Of a stretch of DNA of 64,000 nucleotides, positions 7,812 to 16,737 are shown one piece after another. Source of the stretch: Synechococcus sp. RedBA-s (lineage in GTDB: Bacteria; Cyanobacteriota; Cyanobacteriia; PCC-6307; Cyanobiaceae); assembly GCF_024345495.1 (NCBI RefSeq), contig NZ_JAGQBF010000007.1:1-64000 (forward strand), written 5' to 3'. The translations under genes were made by a program, and so were the position numbers. Positions within the stretch are counted from its first letter, which is position 1, and every line of letters starts with the position of its first letter. The notes under the pieces are model-generated. The model did no database searches. It was not told the origin of the DNA and saw nothing but the letters and a program-made list of their open reading frames with translations.

Positions 7812-9518
7812 ATGCGCGACTTCTGCGTTCTCTATGAACAGCTCGACCGCAGCGCCGGCACCGGTGCCAGGGTGGCTGCCCTGGAGGCCTATCTGCACGC
7901 GGTGGATCCCGCCGATGGGGCCTGGGCGGTCACCCTGCTGCTCGGCAAGAGGCGCAAGCGGATGATCACCGGCAGGCGGCTGCGGGAGATCGCCCTGGCC
8001 GCCTCGAATCTGCCGGAATGGCTGTTCGACGACTGCCATGCCCAGGTGGGCGACAGCGCCGAGACGATCGCCCTGTTGCTGCCGCAGCTGGCCCTGGCAG
8101 GGACCGAGACGGTCGAGCGTCCCCTGGCCGCGTGGATGGGGGAGCGGCTGCCGGCGATCGCGGCGCTGGAGCCCGCCGCCCAGGCCCGGGCCGTGCTGAA
8201 CGCCTGGGCCTCCCTTCCCGCAGGCCAGGCGTTCCTGTTCAACAAGCTGCTCACCGGGGGCCTGCGGGTAGGGGTGTCCACCGGGCTGGTCACCCGGGCT
8301 CTGGCGCGGGTGGCGGGGCTGGAGGAGGCCGAAATCGCCCAGCGCCTGATGGGGGGCTTCGAGCCCACGGCCGACGCCTTCCACGGCCTGCTCGCCCCTG
8401 CGGCGGAAGGGGCGGCGGTGCCGGCAAGCCGGCCCTTTCCCTTCTTCCTGGCCAGTCCCCTCGATCCGGCCCAGCTGGAGGGCTGGGATCCCAGCCACTG
8501 GCGGGCGGAGTGGAAGTGGGATGGCATCCGCGGCCAGCTGATCCGCCGCGCCGGCACCAGCTTTCTCTGGAGCCGCGGCGAGGAGCTGGTGAACGAGAGC
8601 TTTCCCGAGCTGGTGAGCCTGGGGGAGGCCCTACCGGAGGGCACCGTCCTCGACGGCGAAGTGATCGTCTGGGATCCCGGCGAGGAGCGGCCCCACGGCT
8701 TCGCGACCCTGCAGCGGCGGCTGGGCCGCAGGAGCGTGGGAGGGAGCCTGCGCCGCCAGTGCCCGATGGCCTTCGTCGCCTACGACCTGCTCGAATCGGC
8801 CGGCGCCGACAGGCGCGACGAACCCCTGCGGCAGCGGCTGGAGCGGCTGGACGAGCTGTGCGCTGCCGTGGCCCAGGGCCATCACCCCGAGCGGCAGCGC
8901 CTGCGCGGCTCGGTGGCCGTGCCCCTGGGCAGCTGGGAGGAGCTGGAGCGGCATCGCGGCCGCGCCCGCGATGTGGGGGCCGAGGGACTCATGCTGAAAC
9001 GGCTGGAGTCTCCCTACCGGGCCGGCCGCCGCCGCGGCGACTGGTGGAAGCACAAGCTCGAACCGCTCCATCTCGATGCGGTGCTGCTCTATGCCCAGGC
9101 CGGCAGCGGCCGCCGCGCCAACCTCTACACCGATTACACCTTCGGGCTGTGGAGCCACCCGCCGGGATCTGCCGGCACGACTGGCGTCACCACCGGGGAA
9201 TCGGACGCGGCCGGTGGTGCACCCCAGCTCATGACCTTTGCAAAGGCCTATTCAGGCCTCGATGATGCCGAGATCGCCGAACTCGATCGCTGGATCCGCC
9301 GCCACACCATCGAGCGCTTCGGGCCAGTGCGGGCGGTGGAGCCCCTGCAGGTGTTCGAGCTGGCCTTCGAAGGTCTGCAGGCCTCGAAACGCCACAAGAG
9401 CGGCCTGGCGGTGCGCTTCCCGCGCATCTCCCGCTGGCGCCGCGACAAACCGGCGGCGGAAGCCGATTGCCTCGCCACGGCCCTGCAGCTGTTGGAGGGG
9501 CTCAACCCCCCGGGCTGA
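7812..9518 (+). CDS. ATP-dependent DNA ligase (bacterial repair type)
   Basis: 568 residues. The N-terminal ~200 residues form the DNA-binding domain (LYEQLDRSAGT..., AFLFNKLLTGGLRVGVS). The nucleotidyltransferase motif I is EWKWDGIRGQ with the AMP-accepting Lys at about residue 234. It is followed by LWSRGEELVNESFPEL, LDGEVIVW, EGLMLKRLESPYRAGRR and DWWKHKLEPLHLDAVLLYAQ (motifs III-V), then the OB domain. This architecture matches the 'cisplatin damage response' ATP-dependent ligases that cluster with an Lhr-type helicase, PdeM and an exonuclease. The helicase and PdeM are found here at 13.3 and 22.5 kb. I start at MRDFCVLYEQ; the TTG/ATG starts further upstream add an unlikely leader. It converges with and overlaps the DUF4178 gene by 17 nt. 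Confidence 0.85.
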   Translation: MRDFCVLYEQLDRSAGTGARVAALEAYLHAVDPADGAWAVTLLLGKRRKRMITGRRLREIALAASNLPEWLFDDCHAQVGDSAETIALLLPQLALAGTETVERPLAAWMGERLPAIAALEPAAQARAVLNAWASLPAGQAFLFNKLLTGGLRVGVSTGLVTRALARVAGLEEAEIAQRLMGGFEPTADAFHGLLAPAAEGAAVPASRPFPFFLASPLDPAQLEGWDPSHWRAEWKWDGIRGQLIRRAGTSFLWSRGEELVNESFPELVSLGEALPEGTVLDGEVIVWDPGEERPHGFATLQRRLGRRSVGGSLRRQCPMAFVAYDLLESAGADRRDEPLRQRLERLDELCAAVAQGHHPERQRLRGSVAVPLGSWEELERHRGRARDVGAEGLMLKRLESPYRAGRRRGDWWKHKLEPLHLDAVLLYAQAGSGRRANLYTDYTFGLWSHPPGSAGTTGVTTGESDAAGGAPQLMTFAKAYSGLDDAEIAELDRWIRRHTIERFGPVRAVEPLQVFELAFEGLQASKRHKSGLAVRFPRISRWRRDKPAAEADCLATALQLLEGLNPPG

Positions 9519-10167
9519 GGGTGCGGTACACCGAGCGACCATCCCCTGGTAGCAGCACCAGAGAGGCGGGATCCAGCAGGCGGCCAAGGGTCACCTCCGC
9601 CTCAGCCTCCGCGGGAGCGGGCTCAGAGCCAGGGGCCGGTGGGCGGGAGCCGGGGCTGCCTCCATCCCAGCGCTCCAGGAACAACACGAGGCCATCGGGA
9701 CCCTCGTAATCACCGAAGCGGCAGCCGCTCAACCGCCTGTTCATGGCGCGGGAGGTGGAGGTGACTGACGCGCGGCCCTGCTCCTTCAGCTGATAGGTCA
9801 CCCCCTCCCAGTTGATCGTTCCCGGGAAGGGCAGGGGTTGCTGATCCAGCTGCCGGGCCAGCTCAGCGGGGCCCTGCTCCAGCCAGCTCACCTCCAGCCA
9901 GTCGTCTTCGCAGACGCAGAGCCAGCGGCCCTCGCTGCCGTCGCGCAGCAGATACTCCAGCCACTGGAAGCCCTCCTCGTCGTAGAGCAGGCGGTCTTCC
10001 ACCACCCAGTCACGGCCGTCGGCCTGAACGATGTCGCCAGTGCGCAGATCAAAGAGCGTTCGCTCCTGGAGCGGGGCCGCTGGGCACGGGCGTCGCTGCT
10101 GCAGCTGGCGCAGGGCCCACGCCGCCAGCAGTAGCAGCACCAGCAGAACCCAGACGCCCATGGGCAC
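9502..10167 (-). CDS. DUF4178-type membrane-anchored protein
   Basis: 221 residues. One N-terminal membrane segment (VWVLLVLLLLAAWAL) is followed by a soluble beta-rich region: LFDLRTGDIVQADGRDWVVED, LLYDEEGFQWLEYLLRDGSE, ITWEGVTYQL-like INWEGVTYQLKEQGRA, and CRFGDYEGPDGLVLFLERW. This layout is that of DUF4178 proteins, which are usually found near spermidine-synthase-like, DUF350 and PspA genes. It is the last gene of a four-gene minus-strand operon (12974 to 9502). Exact role unknown; an envelope-associated partner of the module is inferred from context. Confidence 0.65.
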   Translation of the reverse strand: MPMGVWVLLVLLLLAAWALRQLQQRRPCPAAPLQERTLFDLRTGDIVQADGRDWVVEDRLLYDEEGFQWLEYLLRDGSEGRWLCVCEDDWLEVSWLEQGPAELARQLDQQPLPFPGTINWEGVTYQLKEQGRASVTSTSRAMNRRLSGCRFGDYEGPDGLVLFLERWDGGSPGSRPPAPGSEPAPAEAEAEVTLGRLLDPASLVLLPGDGRSVYRTLSPGG

Positions 10168-10226
10168 AGCCTCGGCCCGGAGCCCAACGTCCAGAGAGCA
10201 TCAGCCTATCGAGCATGGCCGGGGGA

Positions 10227-11759
10227 TCAGTCCTGACGCCAGAGCGACTGGCGCTGGTATCCATCCAGAACCGGCCGCGTCAGACGGTTCGGCAGCACAA
10301 CCGCATCGCCCACCGGGCGCAGATCCCGTGGCAGCACGAACAACGTCTCCAGCTGGGCGCGATCGAACCAGCGCCCCTCAAACGGCGGGGTCGACACCTG
10401 CAGACTCCGGCCGGGGCGATGGGCCAGCACGAACCCCCACGGCCCGAAGCTGGGCACATCGACGCTGTAGGGCCGCGTGACCAGATCCAGCTCGGCCAAG
10501 GTGGCCTGGATCGAGGCCATCACCTTCGGCGTGAAGAAGGGGGTGGAGGCCTGGGTCACCAGCAAGCCGCCGGGCGCCAGCCGCCCCAGCAGGCGTCCAT
10601 AGAACGTGACGCTGTAAAGCCTCGCCAGAGCAGGGCTCTCGGGGTCCGGAAAATCGGCGATCACCACGTCGTAGGGGCCCGGCAGGCGGCGCACCAGCTC
10701 GAAGGCATCTCCCACGTGGGTGTGCACCCGCGGGTCGTCGAGGCTGGCCTGGTTCAGGCGGCGCAGGAAGGGATGGGCCCGGGCCAGCTGCAGCATCTGC
10801 GGATCCAGCTCCACCAGATCAAGCCGGCGCACGCTCGGCCAACGCAGGATCTCCCGCGCCGCCAGGCCATCGCCCGCCCCCAGCAGCAGCACACGTTCAG
10901 GCTGCCCGTGCAGGGCCAGGGCCGGATGCACCAGCGCCTCGTGGTAGCGGTATTCATCCAGGCTGGAGAACTGCAGGTTCCCATCGAGGAACAGGCGCAG
11001 ATCACCGCGGCGGCTGGTGAGCACGATGCGCTGATGGCGGGTCTGCAGCCTCCCCACCACCGGATCGTCGTAGAGACCATCCTCGATCCGGTTGCCGAGG
11101 GGCACCAGCGCCCAGGCGGCCAGAGCCGCCAGGGGCAGGGCGCCGCTCACCGGCCAGCGCCAGCGCCGGCAGCTGGGGAACACCCAGCACAGCACCGCAC
11201 TGCTGATCAGGGGCATCATCGCCAGCAGGCCGGCAGTGGGCAGCAGGCCGAACCAGGGCAGCAGCAGCAGCGGAAAGAGCAGTGAACCCAGCAGGGCCCC
11301 GAGGTAATCCAGGGCCAGCACCCGGGCCAGGGCCTTGCGCAGGTGCTGCTGGCTCTCCAGCAGCCTGGTCAGCAGGGGCACCTCCATGCCCCCCAGCACC
11401 CCCACCAGCACGGTCACCACCACCAGGGCCAGCCAGAGCGGTCCATCGACGCTGAACAAAGCGAACAGGGCCAGCGGACCCAGCAGACAGAGCGGAGAGA
11501 GGCAGAGCTCCACCAGCAGGAACGCGCTCAGGAGCCGCTGCTGGGGCCGCTCGCCACCACCCACGTACTGGCTCAGCCAGGCCCCGAGCCCCATGGCCGC
11601 CAGGAAGGTGCCGATCACCACCCCCGTGGCCAGGGCCGCGTCGCCCAGCAGATAGCTGGCCTGGGTGACGAGCATCAATTCCAGGACCAGCCCCACGCTG
11701 GAGGAGAGTGCGGCGGTGGCCAGCAGCACCCGCACCTGCAGCGGCGAGAGGGGCGGCAT
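10227..11759 (-). CDS. Membrane-anchored polyamine aminopropyltransferase-like protein
   Basis: 510 residues. The N-terminal ~210 residues hold about seven hydrophobic segments (SSVGLVLELMLVTQASYL, ALATGVVIGTFLAAMGLG, and so on). The C-terminal half is a spermidine-synthase fold: DLRLFLDGNLQFSSLDEYRYHEALVHPA, then VLLLGAGDGLAAREILRW (AdoMet-binding GGGxG-like loop), LDLVELDP and YDVVIADFPDPESPAL. Soluble SpeE is about 290 residues, so the membrane half marks the distinct envelope family. The substrate need not be putrescine. It sits 2 nt from the small gene upstream and about 59 nt from the DUF4178 gene downstream. Confidence 0.75.
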   Translation of the reverse strand: MPPLSPLQVRVLLATAALSSSVGLVLELMLVTQASYLLGDAALATGVVIGTFLAAMGLGAWLSQYVGGGERPQQRLLSAFLLVELCLSPLCLLGPLALFALFSVDGPLWLALVVVTVLVGVLGGMEVPLLTRLLESQQHLRKALARVLALDYLGALLGSLLFPLLLLPWFGLLPTAGLLAMMPLISSAVLCWVFPSCRRWRWPVSGALPLAALAAWALVPLGNRIEDGLYDDPVVGRLQTRHQRIVLTSRRGDLRLFLDGNLQFSSLDEYRYHEALVHPALALHGQPERVLLLGAGDGLAAREILRWPSVRRLDLVELDPQMLQLARAHPFLRRLNQASLDDPRVHTHVGDAFELVRRLPGPYDVVIADFPDPESPALARLYSVTFYGRLLGRLAPGGLLVTQASTPFFTPKVMASIQATLAELDLVTRPYSVDVPSFGPWGFVLAHRPGRSLQVSTPPFEGRWFDRAQLETLFVLPRDLRPVGDAVVLPNRLTRPVLDGYQRQSLWRQD

Positions 11760-11761
11760 GC

Positions 11762-11992
11762 CTACTTCGCCGTCCCGGGGCCTCGCCCCTGGAAACCAGG
11801 CCAGCTGGAGCGACCGCTGCGGGGCACCCAGAGGCCACCCCGGTAGCTGCCTCGGTAGATGACACCGCTGGATCCAGACGGCACCCCCTCCTGCCCCAAC
11901 TGGAACAGGTAGGGCCGGCTGACCGCGGTGACCGTGCCCACCGTCATGGCCGAGAGGGTGAGCACCAGGATCAACGTGCGCTCGGGAGCCAT
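11762..11992 (-). CDS. Small membrane-anchored hypothetical protein
   Basis: 76 residues. There is one N-terminal membrane segment (LILVLTLSAMTVGTV), then a Gly/Ser/Arg-rich tail (GVIYRGSYRGGLWVPRSGR). It sits in a tight operon, with 1 nt to the gene upstream and 2 nt to the aminopropyltransferase downstream. Function unknown. The position and tail resemble the small membrane proteins found in DUF4178/SpeE/DUF350 clusters. Confidence 0.5.
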   Translation of the reverse strand: MAPERTLILVLTLSAMTVGTVTAVSRPYLFQLGQEGVPSGSSGVIYRGSYRGGLWVPRSGRSSWPGFQGRGPGTAK

Positions 11993-11993
11993 C

Positions 11994-12974
11994 TCAGGCC
12001 TCCAGCGTCAGTACCGCCACCGGGTGGGGGCTGAGCACGCCGTCTTCCAGCACCAGCCGTATCCACTCGATCTCCCAGGGCTCGCCGCCATCGGCGATGG
12101 TTTCGGGCAGCGTCAGTCGCAACCCCAGGCTGGCGGGCTCGTCCACCTTGAGATGGAGCACCTCCTCCACCGTCAGCCAGTGGTCGCCGTCGCTGGAATG
12201 GGCCGCCACCGGCAAGACCCGCTTGAAGCCCAGGCGCGAACGGCCGAGGGCATCGCTCACCTCCAGCTGCAGCTCCGCCTGCAGCCGGGGAGAGTGGGGA
12301 CCGGCGTCGCTGGAGGGACGCTCGTAGCGGGCCCTCAACGCCACACGCACCAGGCCAGGCCCCCCCAGGCGGCAGCGCAGGAGCACGCGGTGGTCTTCCA
12401 GCCGCAGCACCTTGCGCAGGCGCCAGTTGCGGTAGAGGGATCCCATGGCGATCCACGCCATCACCTGCGTCACCACGGCGGTGAACCAGAGCAGCGGTGC
12501 ATTGACGCTGTGGTTGCGCACCTCCAGCCGCACCAGCAGGGGGCTCTCAAGGGGGCGTCCGGAGGTGTCGAGCAGATCCTCGAGCGTGAGCCGCAGCCGG
12601 TACATCCCCGATCGCGGCGGCCGCAGCGACAGCCGCACCCCGTCGTCGCTCTCCTCCCAGCGGCCGCTCTCTCCCCCTTCCGACCAGGTTCCGGTCTCAC
12701 GCCAGCCGTCTTTGGCCAGCTCCAGCACGGTGGCCCCGCCGGCGTCGAGCAGCTCCACCCCCAAGCCCATCGAGCTGTTCACGGGCAGCTCGGCCCGCAG
12801 TTTGATCAGCGGACTGCCGAACCCGCCTGATTCCAGACGCAGGGGTTCGCTGGTGCTCGACTCCTCCGGTGCCACCGCGATCTCCTGGCGCTGGGGTCGC
12901 TCCAGCAGCGAGAGCAGCAGGAGCAGCAGAGGGATCAGGGGCAACAGCCCCAGCAGCAGCGGCCAGCGCCGCAC
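11994..12974 (-). CDS. Membrane protein with two hydrophobic anchors, hypothetical
   Basis: About 326 residues from a GTG at 12974. A strongly hydrophobic N-terminal helix (WPLLLGLLPLIPLLLLLLSLL) is followed by a beta-rich extracytoplasmic domain with a pre-peptidase-like beta-sandwich feel (LRPPRSGMYRLRLTLEDLLDTSG). A second membrane segment (LLWFTAVVTQVMAWIAMGSLY) leads to a cytoplasmic beta-rich tail. Longer starts (ATG 13040) would overlap the divergent DUF350 gene, so I prefer the shorter one, with doubt. First gene of the minus-strand operon. Family not recognised. Confidence 0.5.
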   Translation of the reverse strand: MRRWPLLLGLLPLIPLLLLLLSLLERPQRQEIAVAPEESSTSEPLRLESGGFGSPLIKLRAELPVNSSMGLGVELLDAGGATVLELAKDGWRETGTWSEGGESGRWEESDDGVRLSLRPPRSGMYRLRLTLEDLLDTSGRPLESPLLVRLEVRNHSVNAPLLWFTAVVTQVMAWIAMGSLYRNWRLRKVLRLEDHRVLLRCRLGGPGLVRVALRARYERPSSDAGPHSPRLQAELQLEVSDALGRSRLGFKRVLPVAAHSSDGDHWLTVEEVLHLKVDEPASLGLRLTLPETIADGGEPWEIEWIRLVLEDGVLSPHPVAVLTLEA

Positions 12975-13017
12975 ATCTGACGGGCTAGGCCGTGAGCCGA
13001 CCTGGTCCTTAGCCTGA

Positions 13018-13248
13018 ATGGCGCTTCGGGATGCCGCCATGGTCAAACCCCTGCTCCAACTCCTGCTGACGGTCGGGTGGACCGTCGTCGGGGTCATCCT
13101 CATCTATGCGGGCCTGTTGCTGTTCGACAAGCTCTCCCCGATCGACTACCGCGCCGAGATCCGCAAGGGCAACGTGGCGGCCGGTGTGGTGCTGGGGGCC
13201 GTGATCCTGGCCATCGCCGCGGTGGTGGTGGGCATCCTCACCACCTGA
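13018..13248 (+). CDS. DUF350 (YjfL-like) small membrane protein
   Basis: 76 residues with two membrane helices (LLQLLLTVGWTVVGVILIYAGLLLFD and GNVAAGVVLGAVILAIAAVVVGIL) separated by the characteristic loop SPIDYRAEIRKGN. This is a half-length DUF350 unit; many family members have two such units and probably dimerise. DUF350 genes co-occur with PspA-family, aminopropyltransferase-like and DUF4178 genes. It is divergent from the DUF4178/SpeE-like operon and ends 16 nt before the helicase gene. The second ATG at 13039 (MVKPLLQ) is an alternative start. Confidence 0.7.
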   Translation: MALRDAAMVKPLLQLLLTVGWTVVGVILIYAGLLLFDKLSPIDYRAEIRKGNVAAGVVLGAVILAIAAVVVGILTT

Positions 13249-13264
13249 TCCGAGTCCCCCTGCC

Positions 13265-15802
13265 TTGGCCTCCCAGCCCGTTGCCCTCGAGCCGATCGAG
13301 GCCTGGTTCCGCCACAAGGGCTGGCGGCCCCTTCCGTTTCAGCGCCAGTGCTGGAAGGCCTACCTGCGCGGGCAGAGCGGTCTGATCCAGGTGCCGACCG
13401 GCGCCGGCAAAACCTATGCGGCGGTGATGGGGCCCATCGCCGCGATGCTGGCGAATCCAGGATCAGGCCTGCGCCTGCTCTATCTCACACCCCTGCGCGC
13501 CCTCAGTCGCGATCTGGGCCTGGCGATCCGGGAGCCGATCGAGGCCATGGGCTGGCCCCTGAGCCTGGGCATTCGCAACGGCGACACCGCCAGCGCTGAA
13601 CGCAGCCGTCAGCTCAGGCAGCCGCCCCAGATCCTGATCACCACGCCGGAATCGCTCTCGGTACTGCTGGCGAACCGGGCGGCCCCGCAGCTGTTCGCTG
13701 GCCTCGAAGCGGTGGTGCTGGATGAATGGCACGAGCTGATGGGCAGCAAGCGCGGTACCCAGACGGAGCTGGCCCTGAGCTGGCTGCGGGGCCAGTGCCC
13801 CGGCCTGCGCACCTGGGCGATCAGCGCCACCATCGGCAACCTGGAGGAGGCCGCCCGCGCGGCGGTGGGGGTTGGCGCCAGCGAGGAGCCCCTGTTGGTG
13901 CGGGCGCGGGTGCGGCGGGGCACCGAGATCCGCAGCCTGCTGCCGGAGTCGATCGATGGCTTCCCCTGGGGGGGCCACCTGGGCCTGCGCATGTACGAGG
14001 AGCTGGTGGCGGCCCTCGATCCAGCCATCTCCACGCTCATTTTCACCAACACGCGCAATCAGTCGGAGCGCTGGCATCAATGTCTGCGCTATGCCTGCCC
14101 TGACATGGAGGGGGCGCTGGCCCTGCACCACGGCTCCATCGACCGCGGGGAGCGCGAAGCGATCGAGGCGGGGGTGAAGGCGGGGGACGTGCGCTGGGTG
14201 GTCTGCACCAGCTCCCTTGATCTGGGGGTCGATTTCCAGCCGGTGGAGCAGGTGGTGCAGATCGGCAGTGCCAAGAACCTGGCGCGGCTGCTGCAGCGGG
14301 CCGGCCGCTCGGCCCACAACCCCGGCGGCACCTCCCAGGTGCTGTTCATGCCCACCAACGCCCTGGAGCTGCTGGAGGTGTCGGCGATGCGGCGGGGACT
14401 GAGGGAGGGGCTGGTGGAAACCCGCCGGCCGCCGCTGGCGCCACTGGACGTGCTGCTACAGCACCTCACCAGCCTGGCCTGCGGGCCGGGCTTCGAGCCC
14501 GAGCAGGAGCTGCAGCGGGTGCGCAGCAGCTGGAGCTACCGCCAGCTCGATGACGCCAGCTGGCACTGGTGCCTGCGCTTCCTGGAGCACGGCGGCGACT
14601 GCCTCGGCGCCTACCCCCGCTTCCGCAAGCTGGAGCGCGAGCCCTGCTCGGCAGCGACCGCAAGGCCGGAGGCTTCGTTCCTCTACAAGGTCAACGTTCC
14701 CGCCATCGCCCGCCTGCACCGGCTCGGGATCGGCACGATCACCTCCAGCCGCTCGATCACCGTCAAGGTGGTGCGCGGCGCCAGCCTCGGCCAGGTGGAG
14801 GAGGGGTTTGTCTCACGCCTGAAGCCCGGTGATGTGTTCTTCTTTGCCGGGCGGCAGCTGGAGTTCGTGCGCCTGCGCGACATGACCGCCCTGGTGAAGG
14901 CCAGCACCCGCAAGAGCCGCACGGTGCCCGCCTGGGCCGGGGGCCAGATGGCCCTCTCCGATCTGCTCAGCGGTCATCTGCGCCGGGAAGTGCACCGCTG
15001 TGCCGGCGCTCTCCAGGCCAGCGACCAGGCTGCAGCGGCAGGCAGCGGCAACAATCAGCGCCTCGACACGCCTGAACTGCGGGCACTGGAGCCGTTGCTG
15101 CGCCGCCAGGCCGACCTCTCGCGCCTGCCCCGGGAGGATCAGTTCCTGGTGGAGGTGACCCGCAGCCGCGAGGGCAGCCATCTGTTCGCCTACCCCTTCG
15201 AGGGGCGCTTCGTGCATGAGGGTCTGGGCTTCCTCTGGGCCGGTCGGCTCACGCGCATCCAGTCGGCCACGATCACGGTGTCGGTGAACGACTACGGCTT
15301 CGAGCTGCTGGCCCCCCGCGGCTATCCCTTCGAAGCTCTCTACGAGGAGTGGAGCGAAGCCCTGCTGGATCAGAGCGAACTCGAAGCCGATCTGGAGGCT
15401 TCGATCAACCTCTCCGAACTCTGCCGCCGTCGCTTCCGCTCGATCGCCCAGATCGCCGGCCTGGTGGTGAACGGCTTCCCGGGCCAGACCAAAAGCGGCG
15501 GCCAGCTGCAGATCAGCGCCGCCCTGCTCTTTGATGTCTTCAGCCGCCATGAACCCGGCAACCGCCTGCTGCTGCAGGCCCGCCGCGAAGTGATGGACGA
15601 GCAGCTGGAACTGGGCCGCCTGCGCCAGGCCCTCGAGCGCCTCAGCCGCGCCCAGCGCCTGCTGGAGCGCACACCACGGCCGGGCCCCTTCGCCTTCCCT
15701 CTGCTGGTGGAACGCCTGAACAACCGCATGAGTAACGAGTCGGTGCTGGAGCGGGTGCAGCGGCTAGTGGCCGAAGCCAGGAAAGCCGAAGACGACAGCT
15801 GA
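13265..15802 (+). CDS. Ligase-associated DEXH-box DNA helicase (Lhr-core type)
   Basis: 845 residues from a TTG. The start is supported because Walker A (QVPTGAGKTYAAV) falls at about residue 40 and no ATG precedes it. Other SF2 motifs are LTPLRALSRD (Ia), ITTPESLSVLL (Ib), VVLDEWHEL (II, DEWH), SATIGN (III), VCTSSLDLGVDF (V) and LQRAGRSAHNPGG (VI). A long C-terminal winged-helix/beta region (SRSITVKVVRGASLGQVEEG, FAGRQLEFV) matches the Lhr core. Such 3'-5' helicases are encoded with an ATP-dependent ligase, a PdeM-type phosphoesterase and an exonuclease in many bacteria. The ligase is at 7812-9518 and PdeM at 22483-23163. Confidence 0.85.
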   Translation: MASQPVALEPIEAWFRHKGWRPLPFQRQCWKAYLRGQSGLIQVPTGAGKTYAAVMGPIAAMLANPGSGLRLLYLTPLRALSRDLGLAIREPIEAMGWPLSLGIRNGDTASAERSRQLRQPPQILITTPESLSVLLANRAAPQLFAGLEAVVLDEWHELMGSKRGTQTELALSWLRGQCPGLRTWAISATIGNLEEAARAAVGVGASEEPLLVRARVRRGTEIRSLLPESIDGFPWGGHLGLRMYEELVAALDPAISTLIFTNTRNQSERWHQCLRYACPDMEGALALHHGSIDRGEREAIEAGVKAGDVRWVVCTSSLDLGVDFQPVEQVVQIGSAKNLARLLQRAGRSAHNPGGTSQVLFMPTNALELLEVSAMRRGLREGLVETRRPPLAPLDVLLQHLTSLACGPGFEPEQELQRVRSSWSYRQLDDASWHWCLRFLEHGGDCLGAYPRFRKLEREPCSAATARPEASFLYKVNVPAIARLHRLGIGTITSSRSITVKVVRGASLGQVEEGFVSRLKPGDVFFFAGRQLEFVRLRDMTALVKASTRKSRTVPAWAGGQMALSDLLSGHLRREVHRCAGALQASDQAAAAGSGNNQRLDTPELRALEPLLRRQADLSRLPREDQFLVEVTRSREGSHLFAYPFEGRFVHEGLGFLWAGRLTRIQSATITVSVNDYGFELLAPRGYPFEALYEEWSEALLDQSELEADLEASINLSELCRRRFRSIAQIAGLVVNGFPGQTKSGGQLQISAALLFDVFSRHEPGNRLLLQARREVMDEQLELGRLRQALERLSRAQRLLERTPRPGPFAFPLLVERLNNRMSNESVLERVQRLVAEARKAEDDS

Positions 15803-15839
15803 CTGTCGCCGGCTTATTGCTGCGCATCAATGTCTCCGC

Positions 15840-15867
15840 CTGAAGGTCTGCGGCTGAAGGTCTGCGG
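15840..15867. repeat. Two tandem 14-bp repeats
   Basis: The unit CTGAAGGTCTGCGG occurs twice in direct succession in the 209-bp gap between the helicase and the PspA-like gene, and a third, shorter match starts after it. No function is apparent. Confidence 0.6.
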
Positions 15868-16011
15868 CTGACAGTGCCTCGCGTGATGGGCGCCAGGAAC
15901 AGCGAACAACCAACAGGCAACAGCCAATCTGAAGTTCCTGGAAAGCCCCTGGAGAAGGGCCGGCATGATCCCTAGCCTGAAGCCGATCCACCATTCACCT
16001 TCTGGCCTGCC

Positions 16012-16737
16012 GTGAAGACTTTCATCTACTGGTTGATGGGCGACCGGGCCGGACGGGTGGTGCTGGGCAGCTGGCGTTGGCTGTGGGGATTACCGGTGGA
16101 ATCCGGTGGTCCCGTGGCCGTCGCCGTGGCCGAGGAATCCCTGCAGACGATGCAGCAATCGGTGCAGAAGCTGGCGGCGGCCGTGGCCACACAGGTGGGG
16201 TCCTACGAACGGGCCAAGAAGAAATACGAGCAAAAAGTTCAGGAGCTGAAGGGCTTCGAGAACCAAGGGGTCCTGGCCCAGAAGGCCGGCCAGGAGGAGG
16301 CCGCTCGCCTGGCGATCAGTCGGGCCATTCAGATCGAGAAACTGCTCCCCACCCTCGAGGCCCAGGTGCAGCAAGCGGAGCTGTTTGTCACCAGCTCCAA
16401 GGACAAACTCAATCGCGAACGACTGAAGCTGGAGCAATACCGCTCCGACATGCAGAACATGAAGGATCTGGCAGAAATCAATTCGGCCCTGGAGTCGATC
16501 GCCAAGGTGAACAACGACTTCGACATCGGCTCCGCCCGCTCCTCCTTCGAATCCGCCAGGAGTGCCGTTGAAGGCCGCCACCTGCGCAGCGCCGCCCTGG
16601 CTGAACTCTCCGACAACCCCCAGGAGAAACTGGCGGCCGATCTGGATCAACTCAGCCTGGACGAGGAGGTGTCGCTGCGCCTGAAAGCCCTCTCCTCAGG
16701 GTCCATGCAGCCGCTGCCGGAGGCACACCAACCATGA
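16012..16737 (+). CDS. PspA/IM30-family coiled-coil protein
   Basis: 241 residues, GTG start. There is a short N-terminal hydrophobic/amphipathic part (FIYWLMGDRAGRVVLGSWRWLW), then nearly continuous coiled coil (MQQSVQKLAAAVATQVGSYE, KKKYEQKVQELK, ARLAISRAIQIEKLLPTLEAQ, FVTSSKDKLNRERLKLEQY). This pattern is typical of the PspA/IM30 superfamily, ESCRT-III-like proteins that protect or remodel membranes. It differs from Vipp1 in its N-terminus and in lacking the Vipp1 tail, so it is a paralogue like E. coli YjfJ rather than Vipp1 itself. It overlaps the PstS-like gene (ATGA). Confidence 0.65.
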   Translation: MKTFIYWLMGDRAGRVVLGSWRWLWGLPVESGGPVAVAVAEESLQTMQQSVQKLAAAVATQVGSYERAKKKYEQKVQELKGFENQGVLAQKAGQEEAARLAISRAIQIEKLLPTLEAQVQQAELFVTSSKDKLNRERLKLEQYRSDMQNMKDLAEINSALESIAKVNNDFDIGSARSSFESARSAVEGRHLRSAALAELSDNPQEKLAADLDQLSLDEEVSLRLKALSSGSMQPLPEAHQP